Positions 26,788-34,986 of a DNA stretch of 36,645 nt are shown here, one piece after another. The translations under genes and the position numbers were made by a program. Position 1 is the first letter of the stretch, and each line of letters opens with the position of its first letter. The stretch spans positions 1 through 36,645 of the forward strand of contig CADBBP010000006.1 of assembly GCA_902792855.1 (NCBI GenBank). The letters run 5' to 3'. Source of the stretch: an uncultured Prevotellaceae bacterium (GTDB taxonomy: Bacteria; Bacteroidota; Bacteroidia; Bacteroidales; Bacteroidaceae). The notes beneath the pieces are model-generated. The model saw only the letters and a program-made list of their open reading frames with translations, searched no databases and had not been told where the DNA came from.

Positions 26788-27798
26788 ATGAGTTTAGTAG
26801 AACAAATCATCGCGCGCGCCAAAAGCAACAAGCAGCGCATCGTGCTCCCGGAGGCTACCGAGGAGCGCACATTGAGAGCAGCCGACAGAGTGCTGGCTGA
26901 AGACATCGCCGACATCATCCTCATTGGCAACCCCGACGAAATCCACGCCTTGGCAAAGGAGTGGGGGCTGGAGAATATCGACAAGGCAACACTCATCGAC
27001 CCGCTCAACAATCCCAAGAGCGAGGAATATGCAGAACTTCTCACCGAATTGCGCAAGAAGAAGGGCATGACCATCGAGAAAGCTCGCGAACTGGTGAAGA
27101 ACCCTCTCTACTTAGGATGCATGATCATCAAGACCAACGGGGCCGACGGACAAATCTCAGGAGCCCTCAGCACCACCGGCGACACCCTGCGCCCGGCTCT
27201 GCAAATCATCAAGTGCTCACCGGGCATCACCTGCGTCAGCGGGGCCATGTTGCTCGTCACAAAGCAGCCTCAGTTTGGTGAGGACGGCATACTCGTCGTG
27301 GGCGACGTGGCTGTAACTCCCATGCCCGATGCTGCTCAATTGTCGCAAATCGCTGTCTGTACGGCACAGACGGCCAAGAGCGTTGCCGGCTTCGAAGACC
27401 CGAGGGTGGCCATGCTCAGCTTCTCTACAAAGGGGAGCGCCACGCACGAGGTGGTGGACAAGGTGATTGAGGCCACACGACTGGCCAAGGAACTGGCACC
27501 CGGACTGAAGGTGGACGGCGAGTTGCAGGCTGACGCCGCTCTCGTGCCATCGGTGGGAGCCAAGAAAGCCCCGGGAAGCGACATCGCCGGCAAGGCCAAC
27601 GTGCTCGTATTCCCCAATCTCGAGGTGGGCAACATCGCCTACAAACTTGTGCAGCGCCTGGGCGATGCAGAGGCGCTGGGCCCCATCCTCCAAGGCATTG
27701 CTCGCCCGGTGAACGACCTCAGTCGCGGTTGCTCCGTGGACGACATCTACAAGATGGTGGCCATCACCGCCTGCCAGGCAATGGACGCCAAGGGATAG
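26788..27798 (+). CDS. pta: Phosphate acetyltransferase
   Basis: Converts acetyl-CoA and phosphate into acetyl phosphate, the first half of the acetate/ATP branch of fermentation. The 336-residue protein is the short single-domain type, lacking the N-terminal DRTGG region of long Pta enzymes. It opens with IIARAKSNKQRIVLPEATEERTLRAADRV. Visible family segments include GQISGALSTTGDTLRPALQII, FSTKGSATHEVVDKV, DGELQADAALVP and NVLVFPNLEVGNIAYKLVQR. ackA follows 78 bases later after a small hairpin. It carries its own consensus promoter. Confidence 0.96.
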   Translation: MSLVEQIIARAKSNKQRIVLPEATEERTLRAADRVLAEDIADIILIGNPDEIHALAKEWGLENIDKATLIDPLNNPKSEEYAELLTELRKKKGMTIEKARELVKNPLYLGCMIIKTNGADGQISGALSTTGDTLRPALQIIKCSPGITCVSGAMLLVTKQPQFGEDGILVVGDVAVTPMPDAAQLSQIAVCTAQTAKSVAGFEDPRVAMLSFSTKGSATHEVVDKVIEATRLAKELAPGLKVDGELQADAALVPSVGAKKAPGSDIAGKANVLVFPNLEVGNIAYKLVQRLGDAEALGPILQGIARPVNDLSRGCSVDDIYKMVAITACQAMDAKG

Positions 27799-27816
27799 GC
27801 CCCATCCGTTCCGTAT

Positions 27817-27835
27817 GTTGCGATGCCATCGCAAC
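27817..27835 (+). other. Hairpin between pta and ackA
   Basis: GTTGCGAT (27817-27824) pairs perfectly with ATCGCAAC (27828-27835) around a GCC triloop. An A-rich, not T-rich, stretch follows, so it is more likely an RNA-processing or stability element than a terminator. Confidence 0.5.
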
Positions 27836-27876
27836 AAAATAAAAAAAACAACAAAAAAACACCAAGCTGACAAGAA

Positions 27877-29067
27877 ATGAAAATATTAGTTTTAAATTGC
27901 GGCTCGTCATCCATCAAGTATGCCCTCTATGACATGGACACCAAGCAGGTGCTTGCCTCCGGAGGTGCGGAGCGCGTGGGACTTGAGGGAGCCTTCGTGA
28001 AAGTGAAACTGCCCAATGGGGAGAAGAAAACCATCATGCACGAAATACCGGAGCACACAGAGGGAGTGAAATTCATTTTCTCGCTGCTCACAGACCCTGA
28101 AATAGGAGCCATCAAGGAACTCTCGGAAATCGACGCCGTGGGCCACCGCATGGTGCACGGAGGGGAGAAGTTCAACAAGAGTGTGCTGCTCAATGACGAG
28201 GTGCTTGACGCCTTCGAGCAGTGCATCGAACTGGCTCCGCTGCACAACCCTGCCAACCTCAAGGGTGTGCGTGCCGTGAGCGAACTGATGCCCGGCCTCC
28301 CGCAAGTGGGTGTCTTCGACACTGCCTTCCACCAGACAATGCCCAAGAAGGCTTATATGTATGCCATCCCATACCGCCTCTACAAGCAGTATGGGGTGAG
28401 AAGATACGGCTTCCACGGCACCAGCCACCGCTATGTCTCCCAAAGGGTGTGCGAGTTCCTCGACTGCAACCCCAAGGGCAAGCGCATCATCACCTGCCAC
28501 ATTGGAAACGGTGGCAGCATCGCCGCCGTACAGGACGGCAAGTGTGTGGACACCACCATGGGTCTCACTCCTCTTGAGGGCCTCATGATGGGCACGCGAA
28601 GTGGTGACATCGACGGCGGAGCCATCACCTTCTTGGAGAAGAAACTCGACCTGGATGCCGACGGCATGTCCAACCTGCTCAACAAGCAGAGCGGTGTTCT
28701 GGGCATCACCGGTGAGAGCAGCGACATGCGCGACGTGGAGAATGCCGCCAGCAACGGCGACGAGCGGGCGCGCCTGGCACTTGACATGTATTTCTACCGC
28801 ATCAAGAAATACATCGGTGCATACGCTGCCGCCATGGGCGGTGTGGACATCATCGTCTTCACGGCCGGTGTGGGCGAGAACCAGATGGATATGCGCGAGG
28901 AGGTGTGCAAGGGCCTCGAATTCCTCGGTGTGCAGTTCGACACGGAGCGCAACAAGACCCGTGGCGAGGAGGCTGTCATCTCCGCAGAGGGCTCCAAGGT
29001 CACCGTGTGCGTCATCCCCACCGACGAGGAACTGATGATTGCCACCGATACTATGAACCTGCTGTAA
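27877..29067 (+). CDS. ackA: Acetate kinase
   Basis: Transfers phosphate from acetyl phosphate to ADP, yielding acetate and ATP. The 396 residues match the family. Visible parts are VLNCGSSSIKYALYD at the N-terminus (ASKHA fold), GHRMVHGGEKF with an active-site arginine, FDTAFHQTMP, YGFHGTSHRYVS, HIGNGGSIAAV and FTAGVGEN. With pta upstream it forms the usual acetate pathway pair. A UUCG-capped hairpin and a bidirectional terminator follow the stop. Confidence 0.97.
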   Translation: MKILVLNCGSSSIKYALYDMDTKQVLASGGAERVGLEGAFVKVKLPNGEKKTIMHEIPEHTEGVKFIFSLLTDPEIGAIKELSEIDAVGHRMVHGGEKFNKSVLLNDEVLDAFEQCIELAPLHNPANLKGVRAVSELMPGLPQVGVFDTAFHQTMPKKAYMYAIPYRLYKQYGVRRYGFHGTSHRYVSQRVCEFLDCNPKGKRIITCHIGNGGSIAAVQDGKCVDTTMGLTPLEGLMMGTRSGDIDGGAITFLEKKLDLDADGMSNLLNKQSGVLGITGESSDMRDVENAASNGDERARLALDMYFYRIKKYIGAYAAAMGGVDIIVFTAGVGENQMDMREEVCKGLEFLGVQFDTERNKTRGEEAVISAEGSKVTVCVIPTDEELMIATDTMNLL

Positions 29068-29078
29068 TCATACACGCC

Positions 29079-29098
29079 GCCATGCCTTCGGGCATGGC
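29079..29098 (+). other. UUCG-capped hairpin after ackA
   Basis: GCCATGCC (29079-29086) pairs perfectly with GGCATGGC (29091-29098) around TTCG, a very stable tetraloop. It lies 12 bases after the ackA stop and may protect the mRNA 3' end or aid termination. Confidence 0.65.
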
Positions 29099-29107
29099 GC
29101 ATGGGAC

Positions 29108-29150
29108 AAAAAAAGAAAGGATGGGGTTTCTCGCGAAGGCCCATCCTTTT
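29108..29150. terminator. Bidirectional intrinsic terminator
   Basis: AAAGGATGGG (29116-29125) pairs with CCCATCCTTT (29140-29149), with a small inner TTC/GAA helix. TTTT follows on the plus strand. On the minus strand the stem is followed by a T-run from the A-run 29108-29114. It can stop both ackA and leftward RNA from the promoter at 29232-29264. Confidence 0.8.
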
Positions 29151-29227
29151 GATAAAACTTGATTCTACAAACCTGATTTTGATGTCTATGTTGCTTTCCT
29201 ATTGAGAACTGTATCTCTTGTTAACCG
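29112..29227 (-). ncRNA. Candidate small RNA between ackA and lpxH
   Basis: A minus-strand unit of about 115 bases lies between a consensus promoter (29232-29264) and the terminator at 29108-29150. It has no usable reading frame: the only ATG lies in the terminator stem. lpxH ends upstream at 29316 and has its own small hairpin, so this is unlikely to be lpxH read-through. I could not assign it to a known RNA family. Confidence 0.55.
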
Positions 29228-29231
29228 GATG

Positions 29232-29264
29232 CAAAGGTAGCATGCGAAAGTGGTCTTTTGCAAA
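29232..29264 (-). promoter_or_regulatory. Orphan consensus promoter
   Basis: On the minus strand TTTG (29264-29261), 21 bases, then TACCTTTG (29239-29232), a full match. It faces left, away from lpxH, and no protein gene follows before the terminator. Confidence 0.72.
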
Positions 29265-29298
29265 TATTTTCAACCAATTGCCTTTTTTTGTCGGCAAA

Positions 29299-29312
29299 CC
29301 CCACTATTGGGG
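29299..29312 (-). terminator. Small hairpin at the end of lpxH
   Basis: CCCCA (29299-29303) and TGGGG (29308-29312) form a 5-bp stem with a four-base loop a few bases after the lpxH stop, followed on the minus strand by TTTG. Weak terminator at best. Confidence 0.4.
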
Positions 29313-29315
29313 AGA

Positions 29316-30083
29316 TTAAGGCTTGCTCTCACCCTCCACGTATTCTTCTAAGAAGATGTGCTCGCCGTCGAACACTACGTATGTGAACTGCCATATCCAG
29401 TCGCCGATGATCATCATGCGTGTCTTGCGCGAGAGCATCAGGTCGAGTTCGATGTGGCGGTGACCATAGATGAAATAGTCGATGTTGTCGTGCGTCTTCA
29501 GGTATTCCTTGGTGTAGAGCACCAAGTACTCCTTGTCCTCGCCCATGTAGGGAGGCTCCTTGCCGTCGGCTCGCTTCAGGCGGCTCTTTTTCGCCCAGTT
29601 GAGCCCCAAGGCCATGCCCCAGCGGGGATGGATGGCGTTGAGCAATACCTGGCAGGTGTGGTTGTGGAACATTTTCCGCAGGAGCTTGAATTTGCTGTCG
29701 GGGTCGCCAAGACCGTCGCCGTGAGCCAGATAGAACACCTTGCCGTAGATTTCCACGGTGGACGGCTTGCGGTGCACCGTCATGCCGCACTCCTGCTCCA
29801 AGTAGCCGTAGGTCCAAATGTCGTGGTTGCCGGTGAAGAAATGCACCTCCACGCCCATGTCGGTCAACTCGGACACCTTGCCCAAGAAGCGCGTGTAGCC
29901 CTTGGGCACCACATGGCGGTACTCGTTCCAGAAGTCGAACATGTCGCCAAGGAGATAGATGGCGGCGGCCTTCGTCTTGATGCTGTCGAGGAAGCGCACC
30001 AAGCGGCGCTCTTGCATGCGGCCGTGCTCGATGGCAAGGGAGCCCAGGTGGGCGTCGGAGAGAAAATAGACGTTCTTGTTCAT
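29316..30083 (-). CDS. lpxH: UDP-2,3-diacylglucosamine diphosphatase (LpxH-like)
   Basis: A calcineurin-like metallophosphoesterase of 255 residues that hydrolyses UDP-2,3-diacylglucosamine to lipid X in lipid A synthesis. Metal-binding motifs are FLSDAHLGS (D10, H12), GDMFDFW (D47), FTGNHD (N86, H87) and YGHRHIE near the C-terminus. The FWNEYRHVVP segment is typical of LpxH-type enzymes. Together with kdsD/kdsA it shows a full lipopolysaccharide pathway in the genome. Its ATG is three bases after the stop of the SufT-type gene, so the two are cotranscribed. Confidence 0.9.
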   Translation of the reverse strand: MNKNVYFLSDAHLGSLAIEHGRMQERRLVRFLDSIKTKAAAIYLLGDMFDFWNEYRHVVPKGYTRFLGKVSELTDMGVEVHFFTGNHDIWTYGYLEQECGMTVHRKPSTVEIYGKVFYLAHGDGLGDPDSKFKLLRKMFHNHTCQVLLNAIHPRWGMALGLNWAKKSRLKRADGKEPPYMGEDKEYLVLYTKEYLKTHDNIDYFIYGHRHIELDLMLSRKTRMMIIGDWIWQFTYVVFDGEHIFLEEYVEGESKP

Positions 30084-30086
30084 CGC

Positions 30087-30407
30087 TCAGTCGAAACCTA
30101 ATTCCACACGTGCCTCCTCGCTCATCATGCTCATGTCCCATTCCGGTTCAAACACCAGCTGCACATTGGCAGAGGCCACGCCGTCCAAGGTCTCCACCTT
30201 CTGCCGCACGTCCTCGAGGATGTAGTCGGCCTGTGGGCAGGAGGGGGCGGTGAACGTCATGTCGATGTCCACGGTGCCGTCGTCGAGCACTTCGATGCGG
30301 TAGATAAGCCCCAGCTCGTAGATGTTGACGGGGATTTCGGGGTCATAGACGGTGCGTAGCACATCGACCACCTTTCCGGCGATGGCTGCCTTCTCTTCTT
30401 CGGTCAT
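30087..30407 (-). CDS. SufT/MIP18-type Fe-S assembly factor
   Basis: A 106-residue protein of the MIP18/PaaD/DUF59 family, linked to Fe-S cluster assembly or insertion. The core signature DPEIPVNIYELGLIY is at 22-36, and the conserved cysteine C57 lies in TAPSCPQ. The frame is open upstream to 30533, but that part is the phosphoribosyltransferase gene in another frame; the ATG at 30407 starts the domain. It sits between the phosphoribosyltransferase (four bases) and lpxH (three bases). Confidence 0.88.
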   Translation of the reverse strand: MTEEEKAAIAGKVVDVLRTVYDPEIPVNIYELGLIYRIEVLDDGTVDIDMTFTAPSCPQADYILEDVRQKVETLDGVASANVQLVFEPEWDMSMMSEEARVELGFD

Positions 30408-30411
30408 GTCG

Positions 30412-31044
30412 TTATTCGTTGGTGGGGTGGCTGACGGTCTTTCCCAGGACGACGGCTGCCACCACCTCGGCGCCGGCTTCCCGCATGTTGTTGGCAAACT
30501 TGGCAAGGCTGCTGCCGGTGGCCATGATGTCATCGAACAAAATCACCTTGCGCCCGGTGAAGAACGCCGGGGAGATGGCGTATTGGGGCAGGTGTGAGTC
30601 GCCCAAGTGCTCTGGGTCCTGGTCGGCCACCACTTGTATGTGCTCGTAGCCGTCGGTCATCCCGGTGTCTTGTGTCACGAGTTGAGCGAACTCCTTGAAG
30701 CGTGCCTCGGTCTTGGCGGCCGTGGAGGCGGGCACACACGCCAAGGTGAGTGTGGGCAACAGCTCCCCGAAGGTCTCGTGGAGCAGGGTGGTGAACAGCT
30801 GGAAGGCTTTCTCCATGGCCTGGCGGTGTGAGATGGGGTCGGTGAGCTCGGAGTTGTTCTTGAAATTGAAAATCATCTCGCGGTTGTCCCATTCCTCCGG
30901 TGAGAGGTTGTAGGTGCCGAAGCCGGTGTAGGAGTGGTAATCTACAAGGCGCTGGTAGGGCAGCCCGCCGGGCAGCTGTGGCCACGAGGCGGTGCACTCT
31001 GCCAGGTTGCTGGCTTGTGGTGCGGGGGTGGGGTTGTCGTTCAT
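30412..31044 (-). CDS. Phosphoribosyltransferase-domain protein
   Basis: A 210-residue protein with a clear type I phosphoribosyltransferase PRPP loop, ILFDDIMATGSS (168-179), towards the C-terminus. The N-terminal 100 residues include LTLACVPASTAAKTEARF, a base-side segment. The exact base is not evident, and the role may be salvage or regulation. The frame extends to 31113, but a -7 element at 31083-31090 lies within that extension, so the ATG at 31044 (MNDNPTP) is chosen. The gene starts a leftward run with the SufT-type gene and lpxH. Confidence 0.82.
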   Translation of the reverse strand: MNDNPTPAPQASNLAECTASWPQLPGGLPYQRLVDYHSYTGFGTYNLSPEEWDNREMIFNFKNNSELTDPISHRQAMEKAFQLFTTLLHETFGELLPTLTLACVPASTAAKTEARFKEFAQLVTQDTGMTDGYEHIQVVADQDPEHLGDSHLPQYAISPAFFTGRKVILFDDIMATGSSLAKFANNMREAGAEVVAAVVLGKTVSHPTNE

Positions 31045-31082
31045 TTCGTTCGTTGGGCTTGCGTGAATGGCTTTGTTTGATG

Positions 31083-31114
31083 CAAATGTAATGCTTATTT
31101 TTGTCAATTGCAAG
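31083..31114 (-). promoter_or_regulatory. Promoter before the phosphoribosyltransferase gene
   Basis: On the minus strand CTTG (31114-31111), 20 bases, then TACATTTG (31090-31083), a full -7 match and 3-of-4 -33. The leader is about 35 bases. Confidence 0.6.
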
Positions 31115-31153
31115 AAAATGGGTGGAAAATCATTGCCGGAAGTGTGAAAAGTG

Positions 31154-32017
31154 TCATTTCACCACATGTGTGCCGAGGGCGAAGGAACTTTCCATGTTGC
31201 CTGTGAACTCGATGATGTCGGTTTTTGCCGAGAGGTTGTCGAGCATGTTGACGATGACCGCCTCCTGCGAGCATGGCTTCACCGGCGAGCCGTATTCCAA
31301 CTCGCCGTGGTGCGCCAGCACGATGTGGGTGATGTGGTTCACCTCTTCTTCTGGCACTTGGTGCTTGCGCAGGTCGGCGTAGAGCCTGTTGGCGGATATG
31401 AAGATGTGGCCGAGGAGGTATTTGTAGTCGCGTGTCTCGCCGTCGGGTTGGTATTCATACACCTTTCCGTAGTCGTGGAAGAGGATGGCGATGACGCACC
31501 GCTCCAATTTCACCTCGTAGGGGAGGCAGGGGTAGAGCCCCTCGAGCATGTGGAGCATCTGGTAGGTGTGGTTGAGCAGCCCTCCCTTGAAGGCGTGGTG
31601 TATGTTGGTGGCTGCCGGGTATTTGGAGTAGGGGTCGAAGAGTGTCTTGGCATATTCCTTGACGAGGGGGGTGAGCAGCGGGTCGGTGCACCACGAGGTC
31701 AGCTTCTCGATGGTGGCGTCCCATTGCTCGCGGCTGATGGGGTGGGGCAGCAGGTGGTAGAGGGGGTGGGCCTCGGTGGCGACGGCTCCGGGGAGCATCT
31801 CCGTCTTGCGGGCAGAGCGCTTGCCGTCGTTCTCTTGTATGTTGGTGAAACTCACGAGCTGTCCGGGCACTGGCGGGTCGGTGGGCGCCACGTCCCACAC
31901 GGCGATGGTGGTGTCCTGCTCGTGGTTGCGCAGTTTCAGGGTGCAGAAGGGGTCGCCGCGCCGGGTGGTGCCGTTGGTGCGGCCTGTCACGATGTAGGTG
32001 GAGGGGTCGTTTTGCAT
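31154..32017 (-). CDS. YhaM-like 3'-5' exoribonuclease (OB + HD)
   Basis: A 287-residue protein with an N-terminal OB-fold-like nucleic-acid domain (about 1-85) and a C-terminal HD phosphohydrolase domain. HD ligands are seen at H140/H141 in NIHHAFKGG, H150, and H181-D182 in LFHDYGK, with another histidine pair in VLAHHGELE. This order matches YhaM, an exonuclease that trims 3' RNA and ssDNA ends. The start at 32017 lies 13 bases after the radC stop, so it is likely cotranscribed with radC. Specificity is inferred. Confidence 0.83.
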   Translation of the reverse strand: MQNDPSTYIVTGRTNGTTRRGDPFCTLKLRNHEQDTTIAVWDVAPTDPPVPGQLVSFTNIQENDGKRSARKTEMLPGAVATEAHPLYHLLPHPISREQWDATIEKLTSWCTDPLLTPLVKEYAKTLFDPYSKYPAATNIHHAFKGGLLNHTYQMLHMLEGLYPCLPYEVKLERCVIAILFHDYGKVYEYQPDGETRDYKYLLGHIFISANRLYADLRKHQVPEEEVNHITHIVLAHHGELEYGSPVKPCSQEAVIVNMLDNLSAKTDIIEFTGNMESSFALGTHVVK

Positions 32018-32030
32018 GGTGTGGTGGTTC

Positions 32031-32714
32031 TTACAGGCGGCCTTGCTCGTGGTAGGAGTAATACTGCCCGTCGGTGACGATGACGTGGTCGAGGAAGTGT
32101 ATTCGCATGATGTCGCAGGCCTTCTTCATCCGCTCGGTGATGCGGTCGTCGTCGCGGCTGGGCCTGGGGTTGTTGCTGGGGTGGTTGTGGGCGATGGCAA
32201 GCACGGTGGCGTTGTTGATGAGGGCGAGTTTGAGCACCTGGCGCACGTCGATGGAGGTCTCGCTGATGCCGCCCACCGACAATCGCTCGCCCTTGATGAG
32301 CTTGAAGTTCTGGTTCATCAGCAGCACCCAGGCTTGCTCCACGCCCAGGTCTTGCATCTTCGGGTGGAGGTATAGGTAGATGCTGCTGGCGCTGTCCATC
32401 TTCAGCCGGTCCACGTTCTCTGACTGTCTCCGGCGACCCAGTTCGCAAGCGGCGAGGATGGTGATGGCCTTTGCCGCTCCGATGCCGTTGTAGTCGGTGA
32501 GCTCCTCCATCGTCTTGCGGCCTAAGACGTTGAGCTTGTCGTCGCAGTCGGCGAGGATGCGCTTCATCAGGTCCACGGCGGTCTCCTTGGTGTTGCCGGA
32601 ACCGATGAGGATGGCGAGCAGCTCGGCGTTGGTGAGGGCTTCTGCCCCTCGATCCATGAATTTCTCCCTTGGCCTGTCGTCGGCAGACCACTGGTTGATG
32701 TTGAGCTTCTCCAT
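32031..32714 (-). CDS. radC: RadC-family JAB/MPN protein
   Basis: A 227-residue protein of the RadC (UPF0758) family. The N-terminal helix-hairpin-helix part spans about 30-95 (LLAILIGSGNTKETAVDLMKRIL, YNGIGAAKAITILAACELGRR). A C-terminal MPN/JAMM metal domain carries H176, H178 and the acidic D188-D190 cluster in IAHNHPSNNPRPSRDDD. Despite its name its role in repair is not settled. It is complete, sits seven bases after the glycosyltransferase stop, and is followed by yhaM. Confidence 0.93.
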   Translation of the reverse strand: MEKLNINQWSADDRPREKFMDRGAEALTNAELLAILIGSGNTKETAVDLMKRILADCDDKLNVLGRKTMEELTDYNGIGAAKAITILAACELGRRRQSENVDRLKMDSASSIYLYLHPKMQDLGVEQAWVLLMNQNFKLIKGERLSVGGISETSIDVRQVLKLALINNATVLAIAHNHPSNNPRPSRDDDRITERMKKACDIMRIHFLDHVIVTDGQYYSYHEQGRL

Positions 32715-32721
32715 GGGCGGG

Positions 32722-33765
32722 TCAGTCGTAGAAGGTTTTGTCGAAGGCGCGGAACTCGTCCTTCCCTCTGACGCACCTCTTCCACCAGGCGGCGATGAAG
32801 CCGGAGCCGTAGCCGAAGAGCTGTATGAAGGAGGCGCCCACGCTCAGCAGGCCCACTTTCAGACTGCGGTTGCGCCAAGTGGCGTCGATGAAGATGAGCA
32901 GCGAGAAAGCGATGATGGGCAGCCAGGGGAGTGCGCAGACAAGGTACCAACGGTGGAAATGCGACGGGTCGTAGTGCATCAGGGCACGCCCCACGGCGGA
33001 GATGACCACGAGCCCCGAAACGCCGATGGTGAAGAGGGCGGGAAGGGCGTGGACGGCCTTGAGAGAGCCGGGATGCCGCTTGTGGAGGTTGATGCGTGCG
33101 ATGCCGCTGTTATAGACTTGCCTGAAGAATTTGCGGAAGTCGGTGCGCCGCTTGTGCCACACCCAAGCGGTGGGGAAGAGGCGGCAGCGGTAGCCGGCCT
33201 TGATGATGCGCAGGCTGAAGTCGATGTCCTCGCCGAAGCGCATCTTGGAGAAGCCGCCCAAGGCGAGGTAGGCATCGCGGCGGATGCCCATGTTGAACGA
33301 GCGGGGGTAGAATTTGTCGAGCTTCTTCTTGCCACCGCGGATGCCGCCGGTGGTGAGGAAGCTGGTCATGGAGTAGGAGATGGCTTTCTGAACGTCGGTG
33401 AACGAGGGGTGGGCGCTGTCGGGGCCTCCAAAGGCGTCGGCGTCGCTGGCTTTCAACTCATTGTCCACGGCGGCGAGGTAACCCTCGGGAAGCACCACGT
33501 CGGAGTCGAGGATGATGAGATACTCGCCCTTGGCTCGCTCCGCTCCGTAATTGCGGCTCTGGCCGGGACCGGAGTTCTTCTTGGCGTGGTAGTGCAGGTC
33601 GAGGCTTGCGGCATGGCGCTCGCACACCTCCTTGCAGGGGCGCACAGAACCATCCTCCACCACAATCACCTCGAAGTCGCGCAGCGTCTGTGCGACGAGG
33701 CTTTGCAGCAGCTCGTCCACCTCTTCGGGGCGGTTGTACACGGGGACGATGATGGAGTATTTCAT
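32722..33765 (-). CDS. GT2-family membrane glycosyltransferase
   Basis: A 347-residue protein with an N-terminal GT-A domain: SIIVPVYNRPEEVDELL at the start, VVEDGS near 37, and the DXD metal motif D87-S-D89 in ILDSDVVLP. FGEDIDFSLRI follows in the acceptor region. About three membrane helices fill the C-terminal 110 residues (for example ALFTIGVSGLVVISAVGRAL). It is probably a membrane-bound sugar transferase for surface glycans; donor and acceptor are unknown. It begins the radC-yhaM run after efp. Confidence 0.85.
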   Translation of the reverse strand: MKYSIIVPVYNRPEEVDELLQSLVAQTLRDFEVIVVEDGSVRPCKEVCERHAASLDLHYHAKKNSGPGQSRNYGAERAKGEYLIILDSDVVLPEGYLAAVDNELKASDADAFGGPDSAHPSFTDVQKAISYSMTSFLTTGGIRGGKKKLDKFYPRSFNMGIRRDAYLALGGFSKMRFGEDIDFSLRIIKAGYRCRLFPTAWVWHKRRTDFRKFFRQVYNSGIARINLHKRHPGSLKAVHALPALFTIGVSGLVVISAVGRALMHYDPSHFHRWYLVCALPWLPIIAFSLLIFIDATWRNRSLKVGLLSVGASFIQLFGYGSGFIAAWWKRCVRGKDEFRAFDKTFYD

Positions 33766-33769
33766 AGCT

Positions 33770-33814
33770 GGCGGGTTGACGGTGGTGGGGGATAAAATGC
33801 GCCGCCAACCCGCC
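33770..33814. other. GC-rich inverted repeat between efp and the GT gene
   Basis: GGCGGGTTG (33770-33778) and CAACCCGCC (33806-33814) are perfect 9-base inverted arms with a 27-base loop. The rest of the 106-base gap 33766-33871 is unusually G-rich and non-coding. Confidence 0.55.
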
Positions 33815-33871
33815 CGCCGGGGATGGGAGGGAGGGAATGGCGGAACGGGAGGCGGCGCGGAAGGGATGGGG

Positions 33872-34438
33872 TTATTCTTTCATGCGCTGCAGGTAGCTGC
33901 CGTCGCGGGTGTCAACCTGGATGAGGTCGCCCTCGTTGACGAACAGAGGCACTCTCACCTCCACGCCGGTCTCCAGCGTGGCGGGCTTCGTGGCGTTGGT
34001 GGCGGTGTCGCCCTTGATGCCCGGCTCGGAGTGGGTGATGCGCAGCGTCGTCTTCACCGGCATCTCGGCGAAGAGGATGGTGTTGGTGTCGGCGTCGCTA
34101 ACCACTTCCACGATGTCGCTCTCCTTCATGAAGTCAACACCGGTGATGAGGTCGCGCTGGATGGGAATCTGGTCGTAGGTCTCCTGGTTCATGAAGATGT
34201 AGTCGGCACCTTCTTGATAGAGATACTGGTAGGGGCGGCGCTCCACGCGGACGTCCTCCAGGGCCTCGCCGATGTTGAAGCGCTTCTCAAGCACGCGGCC
34301 GCTCACCACGTCCTTCAGGGTGGTGCGCATGATGGTGTTGCCCTTGCCGGGCTTCACGTGCAGGAAGTCGATGCAAAAATACAACTTGCCGTCCATGCGG
34401 ATGCAAGTACCTTTCTTGATGTCTTGTGATTTGATCAT
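33872..34438 (-). CDS. efp: Elongation factor P
   Basis: EF-P helps ribosomes through proline runs. The 188 residues cover all three domains: an N-terminal KOW-like domain with the conserved loop PGKG, where K32 would be the modification site (modification not shown here), then two OB folds. The C-terminal GDLIQVDTRDGSYLQR is the domain III signature. No epmA/B/C-type modification gene is nearby. A -7 element lies upstream, facing away from rpmH. Confidence 0.96.
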   Translation of the reverse strand: MIKSQDIKKGTCIRMDGKLYFCIDFLHVKPGKGNTIMRTTLKDVVSGRVLEKRFNIGEALEDVRVERRPYQYLYQEGADYIFMNQETYDQIPIQRDLITGVDFMKESDIVEVVSDADTNTILFAEMPVKTTLRITHSEPGIKGDTATNATKPATLETGVEVRVPLFVNEGDLIQVDTRDGSYLQRMKE

Positions 34439-34510
34439 TTTATCCTTTATCTTGGTTGTTATGTGTTAACCGGGGGAGGGCAGCGACCCAACAATGGGCC
34501 TTTTGCCGTG

Positions 34511-34518
34511 CAAAGGTA
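34511..34518 (-). promoter_or_regulatory. efp -7 element
   Basis: Minus-strand TACCTTTG, a full match, about 73 bases before the efp ATG. No clear -33 TTTG. Confidence 0.5.
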
Positions 34519-34569
34519 AGCATTTTATTGAAAAATCACATGGATTTCGGCGAAAATTCTCACAAATTC

Positions 34570-34600
34570 TTGGTGAATTGAAAAGAAATGAGTACTTTTG
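34570..34600 (+). promoter_or_regulatory. rpmH promoter
   Basis: TTG (34570-34572, within CTTG), 20 bases, then TACTTTTG (34593-34600), a full -7 match. The leader to rpmH is about 115 bases and contains only a short, unlikely reading frame. Confidence 0.6.
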
Positions 34601-34718
34601 CACCCCAAACCGTAAAATAATGACTGTTTCGTCGCGCCGGGAGGGCTGCATGGAGGCTTCCTTCACACCGGAAAGGCGTCAAATGGTGGAAAAGAATTAA
34701 ATAATAATAGCAACAGAG

Positions 34719-34874
34719 ATGAAAAGAACATTCCAGCCCCACAATCGCAGGAGAGCGCACAAGCATGGTTTCCGTGAGAGGATGGCCAGCAAGAACGGCC
34801 GTCGCGTTCTGGCTTCACGCCGCGCCAAAGGCCGCAAGAAGCTGACAGTCTCCGACGAGCATCACGGAAAGTAG
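34719..34874 (+). CDS. rpmH: 50S ribosomal protein L34
   Basis: A 51-residue basic ribosomal protein, smaller than usual gene-finder cut-offs. [22 protein letters not shown] is the L34 signature, followed by [20 protein letters not shown]. The tail TVSDEHHGK is slightly longer than in E. coli. It diverges from efp. No rnpA or dnaA follows; a strong terminator ends the unit 24 bases after the stop. Confidence 0.97.
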   Translation: MKRTFQPHNRRRAHKHGFRERMASKNGRRVLASRRAKGRKKLTVSDEHHGK

Positions 34875-34897
34875 TCGCTCGTCAGCGTGAGAGAAGG

Positions 34898-34930
34898 ACA
34901 GGAAAGCCCACGGCTTCTCCTGTTTTTTTT
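34898..34930 (+). terminator. Intrinsic terminator of rpmH
   Basis: ACAGGA-AAGCC (34898-34908) pairs with GGCTT-C-TCCTGT (34912-34923), 11 bp with a one-base bulge and CAC loop, followed by seven T (34924-34930). Confidence 0.85.
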
Positions 34931-34986
34931 GTGCCTGCATTATTCAAGATTTGTCAGCATTCCAGAATATGGAGTGGAGGGAGCTT

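Noticed and set aside
30408..30533. N-terminal extension of the SufT-type protein.
   Set aside because: It is the phosphoribosyltransferase coding region read in another frame.
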